NCBI GenBank assembly: GCA_039707465.1
Contig: CM077644.1
Coordinates: forward strand, 195,707,962 to 195,771,961
Source of the DNA: Rhabdophis nuchalis
Taxonomy: Eukaryota > Chordata > Lepidosauria > Squamata > Natricidae
Direction of reading: 5' to 3'
Length of the DNA stretch: 64,000 nucleotides
Both the position numbers and the translations under genes were made by a program. The notes beneath the pieces are model-generated. The model made no database searches, had not been told where the DNA came from, and saw nothing but the letters and a program-made list of their open reading frames with translations. This document shows, piece by piece, positions 46,216-57,923 of this stretch. How positions within the stretch are numbered: the stretch's first letter is position 1; each line of letters starts with the position of its first letter.

Positions 46216-47694
46216 TTCATTGATAAAAGTGTGCATCAAGGAATCTATTATGAAGGCTAAAGTATAGGTGTATTTTACCTTAACAAAGACATATACTTAG
46301 TGTATTCAGAGGTATCTGCAGGATTGAGCACTTAGGTCAAAGCCAATATTCTGCGGTTATGTGCAAGTTCTGCAAGCTCTCCCCCACTCATATTTTCATG
46401 TGAAATTATAATGACCATACATCATGCTAATATAATGCTTTCATTTCTCTCTTCTCACCCCCCCACCCCCAATTCCCTACATGGATTTCTCTGTAATTAT
46501 TTAAATCTAATGTAGAAGGATCTCTCTGTTATCACTTTTATCCTATTCTTTTTAAGAAAACCACAATACAGTAAATTGTACTATTCTGCTGTATCAGTTA
46601 CCAATCTGTTGAATTCCTTGGGGCTTTCTAAGAATGTGATTGGAAATACAATAACCCCTAACATCAGTTTCCTCCCTTTTTTCTAATTTTTAGTAAAATT
46701 AGCTCAACACTTTGCAATTACGTAATAGAAAAAATAGATTGGGCAAATAAATTGTTTCCTCCCTTGGCTGTATTCATAGTAACTGATCACATGGCTACTC
46801 TTGTGCGTTGTGGAAATCATGAATCCAGGAAGCTTGAATACCGTCATCAGCAAATTTTATACGTTCAAAAAAAGTGTATGAATTCTAAGCAATGAGTTCA
46901 CAAAAGTTCAGAAAACTATCCCACGAACTTTTAAAGTTTAAAACAACTTTTATAATTAGATCAATTTACCTCTTTAGTAATATTCTGTTTCACTTCCTTG
47001 TGGATTTACTCAGATTCACTTGTGGCTTCCCTCCATGTATGCTATCTCAAATTTTAATTATTAGCATTTATTATCATAACATTTGTTAGATAATTTTTTC
47101 CAGAATATGGTAGTTTATAAAGGGGAATCCCTTTATCCCCAAAACTTCCTGTGAGGTGGATTAGGCTGGAATTGCCCAAAAGTCATTAGGAGAGTTTCCA
47201 TGGCAAAGATAGATATGAATCACTATTTTACTACCTGCTTATGGTAAAAGCTGTGGAAAGGTGGGGGAATGGAGGAAAGTCTGGAAGAGAAGGTTGTTTA
47301 AATATCTTGCTTAAATGCTGCTTCAAGAAAGAAATGTATCTTCTCTTGCCTAAATTACAGATAAAAGGGTGGGTGGAGGAAGCATTCCCAAGTTTATTCG
47401 TGTATTGAGTTCCTCGACACAAAGTCTTCATATGAGCCAAACCACATTGGCTCTCATATCAGATGGGGTGAAAATGTAAAAAAATATTTTAGTTGTAGTA
47501 GTAGAAATGTTTGCTGCTGGGAAATAAGTACCGTAAATCAAAGGAGCATAGTATACTTGCTTGGACTCTGTGAGAAGAGAAAAGATGGAATTGAGATGAG
47601 ATACTTTCCCTATGCTGGATTCTTAAGAGTAAAATATTTTTTGAGATGGATTATCTTGTCTGTCATTCCGTTCTCTAAAAAGAACAACAATTAC
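46216..47694. other. No feature recognised
   Basis: AT-rich intergenic DNA. 47115-47210 vaguely resembles an old SINE (cttcctgtgaggtggatta), but I cannot assign it. A 69-codon minus frame near 47440 is unrecognised. Confidence 0.4.
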
Positions 47695-47744
47695 TGGTAG
47701 TCCTTGTTTAGTGACTGCCCCATTTAGTGAACATTTGCAGTTAC
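47695..47744. repeat. Tigger-like MITE terminus
   Basis: Ctggtagtccttgtttagtg then gtgaacatttgcagtta. Interrupted by the next fragment. Confidence 0.5.
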
Positions 47745-47890
47745 AATAATTTTATTAAAGTTTACAAAGATTAAAAAAGCTAATATGTACAAACTAAGAA
47801 AAATATAAAAAGTAAAGAAAAGGTGAAGTGCAAAGAGATAGAAAAAAGAAAATGAAAAAGAAAAGACATGCAAAATATGACTGCCCCATC
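47745..47890 (-). repeat. L1 3' end, antisense
   Basis: Ataattttattaaagtttac followed by A-rich sequence, as in 31078-31200. The phrase atgactgcccc on both sides (47714 and 47878) may be the target duplication. Confidence 0.5.
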
Positions 47891-48304
47891 CATCCAGACA
47901 AGTATATTTTTCTCTGTAAACACTTCTTTGGCAATAAAGTTTAATATTTTTTTGAGTTTTTTCTTGAATGTCTATGAAAATTCTTAGTTATCCAGGTCAT
48001 GGTTGTCTCAAAGGTGAGGAAAAGCTGAAGAAGTGACTTGGATGGGAAGCAAAACGTCTTTAAAGAAAAACAAAGAAAGTCCAGTTGCCTTTAGAAAAAG
48101 TACATTCAAAGATTTTCCTTGAATATTTACATTGAAATTATTCAGATGTTCTGAAGTGTGCACTGAAGAGCTGAAATGATATGTAAATACAGAATAATTC
48201 TTCTGTGGTCTGAAGATAATTTTCAACTTGTCTTTCAACTCAAAAGACATTCTCTTAAAAGCCATCACAACACCACATGAAACAAAGTGTTTTATCATCT
48301 ACTC

Positions 48305-48882
48305 CAGGCATGTCAAACATGCAGCCTGTGGGCCAGATGTGGCTCGAACAGGCCATGTTTATCCTATCACGATACTGAGGTAGCAACGGAAGATACAGAG
48401 GTCTAGGGCTGGCCTAGGCCTGAAACATTGGTCAAGTAAACTTTGGTCAAGAAGTAAGATTGCAAGCTATGCTCAATATACTGCTGTATTTGCAAAAAGG
48501 TCCTGCCCCAGACAGCATCCTGTTTGCTGGGTTGCTCCCACGATGTTTTCCCAGCAACTTCCCATTTATCTCCTTGCTAGCCACAAATAGCCTCCGAATG
48601 CATATGTCTTGTCGACCTAAGCAAACTGTGTCAACTGGTAGGTTTTCGAGTCCCCCAACCCCATATTTGGGCAGATGTAGGAGAACAGGAATGTCTTCGT
48701 CACCGAGGGTATAAGAAACAATCTTTGTCAATATATCGGGGTTCAGACATTTTTGTATGGGCTTGCAGCCTATTACTGAACCTGTGCACATAATAAACTC
48801 TTTGCTGCTTTGAAGAGCTTGTCTGTGTCTTAGCTTTCCTACAACAATACAGCCCACGAGGCAATTGGGTTTGACACCCCTG
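48305..48882. mobile_element. hAT MITE carrying an LTR
   Basis: Ends caggcatgtcaaac and gtttgacacccctg. Perfect 8-bp target duplications atctactc at 48297-48304 and 48883-48890. Without the LTR the MITE would be about 103 bp. Confidence 0.9.
48376..48846 (+). mobile_element. Solo LTR of an endogenous retrovirus (471 bp)
   Basis: Starts TG (tgaggtagc) and ends CA (cctacaaca), with 4-bp target duplications atac at 48372-48375 and 48847-48850. It carries a TATAAG box at 48710-48715 and an AATAAA signal at about 48792, 82 bp apart, followed by the GT-rich gcttgtctgtgtct. No internal viral genes are present, so recombination between two LTRs removed the provirus. Confidence 0.8.
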
Positions 48883-48997
48883 ATCTACTCCCAAATGTAC
48901 AAAAAAGTTGTAAGAAGTCTTATATTAAAAATGCTGTTTTTCATAAAATTTATAATTTTGAAGGCCTGATTCATTTAATCATAAAGATAATCTAAAA

Positions 48998-49188
48998 CAG
49001 AGGTGTCAAACCACTTTGGCTTGCTTGAGTCAAACAGAGAGAAGAGGAATAATCTTGGGCCACCACATATAAAATATGTTATATAGTTAATGTACAGTAT
49101 CTAAATCCACATAATAATGATAGATGTTTACAATCTTGTAGTGGTCCAGGGCTGCATGTGCCCACAGGTTGTGGGTTCAGCACGATTG
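48998..49188. mobile_element. hAT MITE (191 bp)
   Basis: Starts cagaggtgtcaaacc and ends ggttcagcacgattg. Target duplications atctaaaa and atctaaat agree at 7 of 8 bases. Relative of 48305. Confidence 0.7.
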
Positions 49189-49196
49189 ATCTAAAT

Positions 49197-49584
49197 AGTT
49201 TTTACCAGCCAACATTTTGTCTGTGTATAACATAATGATAACTGATTTTTTTAACGATGTAATAAATCCATAGGAAGAGACAAACTGTCTATGCAACTCC
49301 TATAGACACCCTAACTAGTTTTTCAATGAAAGCCTATTTTCTTTCTGTGGGAAAATGCGGTTATTTTGAATTCTTAAAAGCAAGCAAAAAATCATGAGGA
49401 TGGGACTTTGAATACTGAACACCAGAGAAAACCAGAAGGACCTAATATCATAATTAAAGGAGAAGTACACCTACATTTGAAATACTAATACAGAATTGAG
49501 CAAAATACTTTAATATTGGTTGTACTTAAAATACTTGTGAACAATGGACCCAGAAATTAATTTTAAGAGTAACTACCATTATAC
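49197..49584. other. No feature recognised
   Basis: AT-rich intergenic DNA. Confidence 0.45.
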
Positions 49585-50395
49585 AGTTACTGTTACTGTT
49601 TACTGTTCATTGGATTTATATGCCGCCCTTCTCCCAAAGGACTCAGGGCGGCGTACAACATAAAAATACATAATACAAAAGTTAAAAAAAGATTAAATAG
49701 AGAATCCAATAACAATAAATTAACAATTGACAGTTAAATCTAAAATAAATTAAAATTAACAATTAAAATTAATAATTTATTTTATTCAGGCCAGGCCAGC
49801 TTGCTGGAAAAGCCAGCTTTTTAGGGTGCACCGGAAGGACAGGAGATTGGGAATTATGTGAAGGTCCAGGGGCAGCTCATTCCAAATATAAGGTGGTCTC
49901 ACAGAGAAGGGTCTCCCTCTGGGGGTCGCCAGCTGACACTGTCTGGCTGACGGCACCCTGAGGAGGCCAACTCTATGGGATTGTACTGGACGGTGGGAGG
50001 CTACCGGTGGCAGTAGGTGGTCTCGCAAGTACCCTGGGCCTAAGCCATGGAGTGCTTTAAAGATCATAATTAATATCTTGAATCACACCCAGAAAACAAC
50101 TGGAAACCAGTGCAGGCCGCCAAAAAGAGGTGTAAGCACTTAGGTATCCCCATGATAACCCATGCGGCCGCATTCTGGACAGGCTGAAGCCTCCGGGCGC
50201 TCTTCAAGTGCAGTCCCATGTAGAGAGCATTACAGTAGTCCAGGTGAGAAAGCATGAGGGCATGAGTGACTGTGCACAGGGCATCCCGATCCAGGAATGG
50301 GCGCAACTGACGTACCAGGCAAACCTGGTCAGGTGTTCTTCTAAACTAAGCCACATATCCAGGAGGACTCCCAGATTGTGAGCCCTCTGTGTTTT
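49585..50395 (-). mobile_element. L2 LINE, 5'-truncated, antisense
   Basis: The 3' end tatgccgcccttctcccaaa at 49619, then codons for the L2 C-terminus in two frames: 50067-49786 has IFKALHGLGPGYLRDHLL, and 50306-50070 has [17 protein letters not shown] frameshift near 50068 splits them. It starts downstream of the catalytic palm. Confidence 0.85.
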
Positions 50396-50582
50396 AAAGA
50401 TAGTATGGTTGAGGTACAGATTTTACCAGACAAAACTGAGACATCTATTTATTTATTTATTTTTTAGATTTATATACCGCCCTATTCTCCATGGTAGGAC
50501 TTAGGGCGGTGCACAGAAAAGTAAAAACCACAACACATACATATAATATAAAATGGAATTAAATAGTAGGGGATAGGGGATT

Positions 50583-51188
50583 GTGGTCCAAAGTGAAGAA
50601 CCTACTTCAGAAATGCAAAAGTGTGAACCAGGGATCATGCATCAGTCACACAACAAGAGCAAGGTACCCAAAAAGAGAAGTCACCTCCTGATTGGTGACT
50701 CAATCGTAAGGGATGTAAACTTAGGTAAGGATATGGAGGTTTTGAAAGAGGTCAGATGCTTGCCGGGTGCTACAGCCAGCAGAGACAAGAGGCGTATTCT
50801 TAAGATAGTCAAGAATGCAAGTAAGGACTGTGAAGTTGATGCTATTATACATCTTGGCACAAATGATCTGTCCCCAAAAGATGTAGCTTCTGTGCAGAAT
50901 GATTTCCAGAGTTTGGGGTACGAACTTAGTAGTACAGGTTGTAGGCTTATCTTCTCAGAGGTTATACCAGTATACAAGGAACAAAAAGGAAAGGGCCAGC
51001 GCATAGCAGAGTTTAATGTGTGGCTAAAGGAGTGGTGTAAAAAGGAAGGCTTTGGTCTTATTAGTCATGATGCCTGCAGCTGGTCCAATGATAAACTGTA
51101 CAAAAGAGATGGTTTGCACCCATCCAAGAAAGGGACTGAGTTACTTGGCACTAAATTCACAGATTTCCTGGCTAAACATTTAAACTGA
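50583..51188 (+). CDS. CR1 ORF1 esterase (SGNH hydrolase) domain
   Basis: CR1-clade ORF1 often carries a lipolytic esterase whose role in retrotransposition is unclear. The 201-codon frame has all three marks: GDSIVRD (nucleophile Ser40), HLGTNDL (block with Asn94), and RDGLHPS (Asp176/His179). The frame is intact, starts 5'-truncated (first codon is GTG; no upstream ATG before a stop at 50574-50576) and ends with AKHLN-stop. The zinc-finger or coiled-coil part usual in longer CR1 ORF1s is missing. It could encode a folded domain but is probably not translated here. Confidence 0.85.
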   Translation: MVQSEEPTSEMQKCEPGIMHQSHNKSKVPKKRSHLLIGDSIVRDVNLGKDMEVLKEVRCLPGATASRDKRRILKIVKNASKDCEVDAIIHLGTNDLSPKDVASVQNDFQSLGYELSSTGCRLIFSEVIPVYKEQKGKGQRIAEFNVWLKEWCKKEGFGLISHDACSWSNDKLYKRDGLHPSKKGTELLGTKFTDFLAKHLN

Positions 51189-51446
51189 ATAGTGGGGACA
51201 GAGAATCAATAGATAAAGAACATTTCTGTCCCCAGCAAACTAAAATTCATAGGGTTATCAGTGCATGTAACATAGATATTTGTGCAGGTAATATTATCAA
51301 CACTGCTGTCAAGCAAAACCAAACAATTAACAGTGAGTGCCATACCATGTACATGAACCATACAAGTGGCAAAGAAATAGGGGCAAAGAGAACCATAGTC
51401 AGGCATAACACAGGTTTCGTAGACAGAAAACACAGGGTCAATCAAA

Positions 51447-52120
51447 ATGGACTCAAATGTCTATACACCAATGCAGAGTATGAGGAATAAACAGGGTGAA
51501 TTAGAAATTCAAGTAAATGAGGGCAGATACGATATTGTTGCCATTACAGAAACTTGGTGGGATGAAACCCACAAATGGAACATACAGCTAGAAGGATTTA
51601 AATTATTTAAAAGAAATAGACCAAATAAAAGAGGAGGTGGAGTTGCACTATATATAAGAAATAATTACATCTCTACAGAAATAGAGCACAACAATGATGA
51701 GAACTATCTTGAATGTATTTGGGTCAATATTAAAGGTTGGGGGGGGGAATGATATTGTCATAGGTCTATATTACAGGCCACCCAACCAAGCAGAGGAAGA
51801 GGATGTACTTTTTGCTAACCAGCTAACTAAGGTATGTAGGAAGCACACTACAATAGTAATGGGAGATTTTAACTACCCTGACATCAATTGGGAAACAAAC
51901 TGCACCAAGTGGAAGATCCAACAGGTTCCTAACAAACCTAGCAGACAACTTTGTTTCCCAAAAGGTAGAGAAGGGAACAAGGGGATCAGCAATATTGGAC
52001 TTAATTCTCACTAACAGAGAGGAAATGATAGAAGGTGTAGAAGCTACAGGAACTTTGGGGGCAAGCGATCATGAAATACTGGAATTCAACATTATGTAAA
52101 CAAAAGTAGTTGAACAAAGT
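51447..52120 (+). pseudogene. CR1 ORF2 endonuclease
   Basis: An ATG-led frame starts MDSNVYTPMQSMRNKQ. It has DIVAITETWWDE (catalytic Glu) and GGGVALYIR, then breaks at a G run (51738-51748). The next frame has YYRPPN and [12 protein letters not shown] (Asp/Asn), breaks again near 51925, and then [10 protein letters not shown] (SDH) closes the domain near 52080 before a TAA. All catalytic motifs are visible, but two frameshifts and a stop disable it. Confidence 0.85.
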
Positions 52121-52132
52121 CAAACTAGAGTC

Positions 52133-54210
52133 TTAGACTTTAAGAGAGCTAATTTCAATAAACTCAGAGAGAGCTTGGGAAGGATTCCATGGATGAGAAT
52201 CCTCAAGGGGAAAACAACTCAAGAAGCTTGGGAAATTTTGAAAAATGAGATTATAAAAGCCCAGTCCAGCGCAATACCAATGAAGAAGAAAAATAACAGT
52301 TCCCAAAAGAAACCAGCATGGCTGCATAAAGAACTCTCTGACAAACTGAAAGACAAAAAGGATAAATATAAAAAGTGGAAAGAGGGGGACATAACTAAGG
52401 CAAAATATCAGCAAATAGCCCGAGCCTGTAAAGATGAAGTGAGGAAAGCTAAGGCTCGCAATGAAGAAAGGCTTGCCAAAAAAGTAAAAAATAACAAAAA
52501 AAGCTTCTTCCAACATGTTAAAAATAAGAAAAAAGTTAAGGAAACAATTGGTCCACTGCTGGGAGAAAATGGCAAGAAGATGATAAGCAACAGGGAGAAA
52601 GCAGAACTATTTAACTCTTTTTTTGCATCTGTCTTTACACAAAGGGATAAAACAGTCCAACCAATCAAAAACAGCACCACAAAAATCAGATTAGGAACAC
52701 AAGTTGAAATAGGGAAGAAAATGGTAAGTGAGCACCTGTCTGCCCTGGACGAGTTCAAATCACCAGGACCGGATGGATTACACCCCAGGGTTCTGAAGGA
52801 ACTGGCAGACGAGATCTCAGAACCACTGAACTATATCTTTCAGAGATCCTGGAGCACCGGGGAACTGCCAGAAGACTGGAAAAGAGCTGATGTGGTGCCC
52901 ATCTTCAAAAAAGGAAAAAAAACAGATCCAGGAAACTTTAGACCCATCAGCCTGACCTCAATACCAGGAAAGATTCTGGAAAAGATAATTAAACAACAAA
53001 TAAGTGAACACCTAGAAGCAAACAAAGTAATAGCCAAAAGCCAACATGGGTTTGTCAAAAACAGATCATGCCAGACGAATCTAATTGCATTCTTTGACAA
53101 AGTGACAAAATCAGTGGACCAGAGGAATGCTGTTGATATAATTTACCTGGACTTCAGTAAGGCATTTGATAAAGTAGACCATAACTTACTATTAGATAAA
53201 GTAGAAAATTGTGGGTTAGACAGCACCACCAGCAAATGGATTCGCAACTGGCTGACCAACCGCACTCAACGTGTAGTCCTCAATGGAACTGCATCTACAT
53301 GGAAGGAAGTATGCAGTGGAGTCCCCCAAGGCTCTGTTTTAGGCCCAGTACTCTTTAACATCTTCATCAACGATTTGGATGAGGGGATAAATGGGGAACT
53401 CATCAAATTTGCAGACCACACCAAGCTGGCAGGAATAGCCAACACTCCAGAAGATAGGCTTAAGATACAGAAGGATCTAGAAAACTTGAACATTGGGCAC
53501 TATCTAATAAAATGAAATTCAATTGTGAAAAAAGTAAGGTCCTACATATAGGCAAGAAAAACCAAATGCACAAGTACAGTATAGGTGGTACCTTGCTCAA
53601 TAGTAGCAACTGTGAGAGGGATCTAGGAATCCTAGTGGACAACCATTTAAATATGAGCCAGCAGTGTGCAGCAGCTGCCAAAAAAGCCAACACAGTTCTA
53701 GGCTGCATAAACAGAGGGATAGAATCTAGATCACGTGAAGTGTTAATGCCACTCTATAGTGCCTTGGTAAGGCCACACTTGGAATACTGCATACAGTTTT
53801 CGTCGCCACGATGTAGAAAAGACGTGGAGACTCTGGAAAGAGTGCAGAGAAGAGCAACCAAGATGATTAGGGAACTGGAGACTAAAACATATGAAGAACG
53901 GCTGCAGGAGCTGGGTATGTCTAGTTTGATGAAGAGAAGGACCAAGGGAGACATGATAGCAGTGTTCCGATATCTCAGAGGGTGCCACAAAGAAGAGTCA
54001 GTCAAACTATTCTCCAAGGCACCTGGGAGCAGGACAAGAAGCAATGGGTGGAAACTAATCAAGGAGAGAAGCAACTTAGAACTAAGGAGAAATTTCCTGA
54101 CAGTTAGAACAATTAACCTCTGGAACAGCTTGCCTCCAGAAGTTGTGAATGCCCCAACCCTGGAAGTCTTTAAAAAGTTGTTAGATAGCCATTTGTCTGA
54201 AATGGTATAA
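52133..54210 (+). pseudogene. CR1 ORF2 reverse transcriptase and C-terminus
   Basis: The main frame (52175-53515, 446 codons) holds PGPDGLHPRVLKELA, FRPISLTSIPGKILE, YLDFSKAFDKVDHNLL (catalytic Asp present) and GVPQGSVLGPVLFNIF. The catalytic FADD motif reads FADH: GAC became CAC at 53417-53419 (residue 415), which should abolish polymerase activity. A 1-bp deletion near 53488 (compared with 14530-14547) breaks the frame; the C-terminal 232 codons continue at 53512-54210, ending LSEMV. The CR1 fragment at 14322 keeps FADD. Confidence 0.93.
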
Positions 54211-54269
54211 GGTTCCTGCCCATGCAGGGGGTTGGACTAGAAGACCTACAAGGTCCCTTCCAACTCTGC

Positions 54270-54340
54270 TATTGTATTGTATTGTATTGTATTGTATTGT
54301 ATTGTATTGTATTGTATTGTATTGTATTGTATTGTATTAT
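54270..54340. repeat. (ATTGT)n CR1 tail microsatellite
   Basis: About 13 attgt units directly follow the CR1 3' end ctctgct. CR1 3' ends commonly seed such arrays. Confidence 0.95.
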
Positions 54341-55245
54341 ATAGTAAAACCTGTGCTAAAATAGTTAAGACCAATTAAAATATTGACTTTAAAATTATAC
54401 CCTTAATCTATGCCAGGCCAGCCAGATGGAAAAAATGCATTTTGAGCATCTGACGGAAGAGGTGTAGGTCAGTAATAGTGCGGAGGTCAGGGGGCAGGTC
54501 ATTCCAGAGGGCTGGACCCGCCACAGAGAAGGCCCTTCCCCTGGGGGCCCCCAGCCGACATTGACCAGCAGATGGCACCCTGAGGAGGCCCACTCTGTGG
54601 GAGCGGACAGGTCGAAGGGATGTGTGTGGTAGGAGGCGGTCTCGCAAGTAGCCAGGACCCGTGCCATGGAGCACTTTGAAGATGGTAACTAACACCTTGA
54701 AGCGCACCCGGAAGACCACAGGCAGCCAGTGCAGCTCACGCAGGAGAGGTGTTACCCGGGAGTATCGTGACACTCCCAGAATCCCCCGCGCGGCCACATT
54801 CTGTACCAGCTGCAGTCTCCGGGTGCATCTCAAGGGGAGCCCCATGTAGAGAGCATTGCAGTAGTCCAGGCGGGAGATAACGAGGGCTTGAGTGACCGTG
54901 CGTAAGGCGTCCTGGTCTAGAAAGGGGCGCAAGTGGCGTACCAGGTAAACCTGATAAAAAGCCCCCCTGACCACGGCTGTCACATGGTCATCCAGGGACA
55001 GCTGAGAATCCAGGAGGACACCCAAGTTGCGGGCTCTTTCCGCGGGGGCTAATGACTCGCCCCCGATAGCCAGAGATGGAACTAACTGGCTATATCGCGA
55101 CACCGGAAACCACAACCACTCGGTCTTGGACGGGTTGAGTTGAAGCTTGTTCCTCCCCATCCAGACCCGTATGGCCTCCAAGCACCGGGACATCACGTCA
55201 ACGGCATTGTTGGGGTGGTTAGGGGTAGAGAGGTAGAGAGATCTG

Positions 55246-56303
55246 AAATGAATTAAAAATGACATGCTACAGAAATGATATGGAAGAAAGTTCTACACTG
55301 AATATACAAATGAAACTGACTGATGTTTTAATAAAGCCAAAAGCGTGATGGGATAACTTTCCTTTTCCTCTTACAAAAGAGACTTGTTAAAGTCATGATA
55401 AGGGACAAAGAAAAAATGAAAAACAAGCAAGCCTTAGATTATTATTTGAAGGGACTAAAGATCAAGATTATAAAAAGTAAAAGAAAGGAATATAAAGTTG
55501 ATTTATTTGATCAAGGTTAAAAGAGATATGTTTAATGAATCTCTGGTAACATATAATGGACTTTTGCTGATCAGGGTTGACTGGGAGACTTTAGGATTTG
55601 TTTCTAGGAAGAGATATGGGAAGAAGAAACCCTGTAATGTTACTAAAAGTGTTTATATTTGGTGTGAGTAGGGGGAAAGGTATTTCTTTATAAATATCTC
55701 TTTAGTGTATTCCTATTTTTTAATTTTTTTCTATTTTTATTTCAATTTTTTCTTCCTTTCTGCATGCTATATTTTTCTTTTTCTTTTCTTTTTATACTTT
55801 GTAAGTTTTTAGTTGTTAATTGTAGTGTTAATAACATTACTATAAAAAGAATTTCCCTTTTCTTCAAAAGTCAGAAAACATTATCATAATATCAAACTTA
55901 CAAAGGTTCTATATAGTAATCAATTCCTTTTAAAAACAGTTTCACCATTAATCACACAAATATTCCTGAATGCTCTGGTTTTTATCCAGATTTATTTATA
56001 GTGACTTTGACACTTACCACACCTAAACTGTCCTCTTTTTAGCTGGTGTTTAGATGTTAGTCCTGGGATACGAGGAATTTCTGAGTCATCAAATTGGCAA
56101 CTTCCATGTCCTTCTTTGGCCAGCTTACTATACTGGCAGGTTATCTAGTGACTGGCATGAATCTTGTTCTTCCCACAGAGCTTCAGGATCTATCTTATAC
56201 CTTTGTTGTACTTGGCTGTTGGCTTTTGCTGTTTTCCTTACCTCCTCATCGTGATTTCCATGGGTATCCAGGTATTTGTAACTGGTCTGTGTGTCTTCTA
56301 TGT
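55246..56303. other. Possible L1 3' region; otherwise unannotated
   Basis: 55370-55830 has A-rich lysine-rich-looking sequence, then a pyrimidine/T-rich end with tttgtaagtttttagttgtt, compatible with an L1 3' UTR in sense orientation. I have no frame to confirm this. The rest is unique AT-rich DNA. Confidence 0.3.
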
Positions 56304-56359
56304 CAGGGGTCCCCAACCGTTTTTGCACCAGGGACCGGTTTCATTTTGTGGTCATAAGT

Positions 56360-56446
<87 letters not shown>

Positions 56447-56758
56447 CTTTATTTCTCTCTCTTTATTTCTCTCTCTCTCTTTCTTTCCCTCTTTCTCTTT
56501 CTCTTTCTTTCTCTCTCTCTCTTTCTCTCTTTCTTTCTCTTTCTCTCTTCTATCTCTTTTTCTTTCTCTCTTTCTCTCTCTTTCTCTCTCTCTTTCCTTT
56601 CTGTCTCTCTTTCTTTCTCTCTTTCTCTCTGTCTGTCTTTCTCTTTCTTTCTCTCTTTCTTTCTCTCTCTCTCCCACTTTCTTTTTCTTTCTTTCTCTTT
56701 TTCTTTCTCTCTCTCTCTCTCTCTGTGTGTCTCTCTCCTTCGTCCGACCATCTGTCAC

Positions 56759-56793
<35 letters not shown>

Positions 56794-57300
56794 CTGTCTG
56801 TCTTGCATTCACGCACTTAATCACTCATTCTGTGTCTCTCTCTTTCTCTCCCTCCCTCCCTCTGTCTGTGTGTGTGTGTGTCATTCTCTGATTCTCCCCT
56901 CCCTCCCTGTCTCTCTCTGTGATTGTGCCTCTCTCTGTCTGTCGTCGTCCCCACCCCATCCCCGCGGAGCCTCCTCAGCCCAGCCCGCCGCACTCACTCG
57001 CCTTAGCCTGCCCCGGCCGCCACACTTGGTCGCTCGTTCGCTTGCTCAGGCTCCTTCCAGGAGCTGAGAAGGCTCCGTGTGTGTGTGTGGGGGGGAAATT
57101 GGCAACTGGTAGGGAGGGCTGCTGCTGTGGCGCCCAGGAGTCCCACCATCAACGAGGGTGGAGGAAGAGCTGCACTCTCCTGTGCGCTCTGCCCAGGGGG
57201 CTGCCCCCTTGTCCCTCCTCCTCCTCTCCGGCCCCGCGGTCCGGTTCCTACCAAGCCACGGACCGGCACCGGTCCGCGGCTCGGGGGTTGGGGACCCCTG
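56304..57300. mobile_element. hAT-type non-autonomous element (997 bp)
   Basis: Ends caggggtccccaacc and ggttggggacccctg are perfect complements. Perfect 8-bp target duplications ttctatgt at 56296-56303 and 57301-57308. The core is (TTTC)n and TC-rich, followed by a GC-rich segment with accggtccgcggctcggg. The marker gcacttaatcactcattctg lies at 56813-56832. No transposase. Confidence 0.95.
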
Positions 57301-57923
57301 TTCTATGTGACCTGCTAGTAATTTCAGCCCATTGATCTTAACTACTTTCCTTTTCTTTACTACCATCTGGCCACACTTTTCCAGTCCTAATGACATTTCA
57401 GTGTCCACACTGTAGTTATGTGTCAGATGGATCAGCGAGTCAATATCTCATTCAGTCTTAGCATACAGCTTGATGACAATCATGTAGAAGAGGTGGCTGA
57501 TGGTAGTTTCACTCTTGAACGTCTATCCATATCCATGTTTTCTGGCTGAAGAAGTTCAAACCTATGCAGAAAAGCAACAGGGACTGTAGCTATGAATTAT
57601 GTCTGGGACAGGAGCTTGATCTGCTATTGGATGTCAGTTACTTGATGGTGATTGGTTCCTATTCTAGGAGATTGCTGGGAACTGCTCTCAAATTCAGCAA
57701 CCACTTTGTACAAGTATTATTTGTTTTCTCTTTTTCCCATATGTTCTCTGTGCGTGACATTGACATAAAGAGACAAGATAATGGTGAATTAACAACCTGC
57801 GTATTTTGAAATCCCATCCCCCTGATGAAATTCTAAATTTCACAAGTAACTACCCCACTGCACACAAAAGGAGTTGCATCCAGATCTTTTCAAAAGAGCC
57901 AAAAAAAGCATATTGATTTAGAT
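57301..57923. other. No feature recognised
   Basis: Unique-looking intergenic DNA. Confidence 0.45.

Larger units (their letters stand above)
50569..54340 (+). mobile_element. CR1 LINE, 3.8 kb, near full length
   Basis: It lies between atagta copies (50563-50568 and 54341-54346), a likely 6-bp target duplication. It carries the ORF1 esterase region, endonuclease, RT and the CR1 3' end ggttggactagaagacctac, then a (ATTGT)n tail. The 5' end is truncated in ORF1, and ORF2 has several frameshifts, so it is inactive. 54.3-kb CR1 sequence matches 14322-15340 closely. Confidence 0.9.
50440..55245 (-). mobile_element. L2 LINE split by a CR1 insertion, antisense
   Basis: The 3' tail (50440-50568, accgccctattctccatggt) and the coding part (54347-55245) are one element. 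The coding part lacks its tail, the tail lacks coding sequence, and both face the same way. The frame 55265-54408 (285 codons) encodes the C-terminal domain: [39 protein letters not shown]-type residues. The catalytic YADD is not included. Confidence 0.85.
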
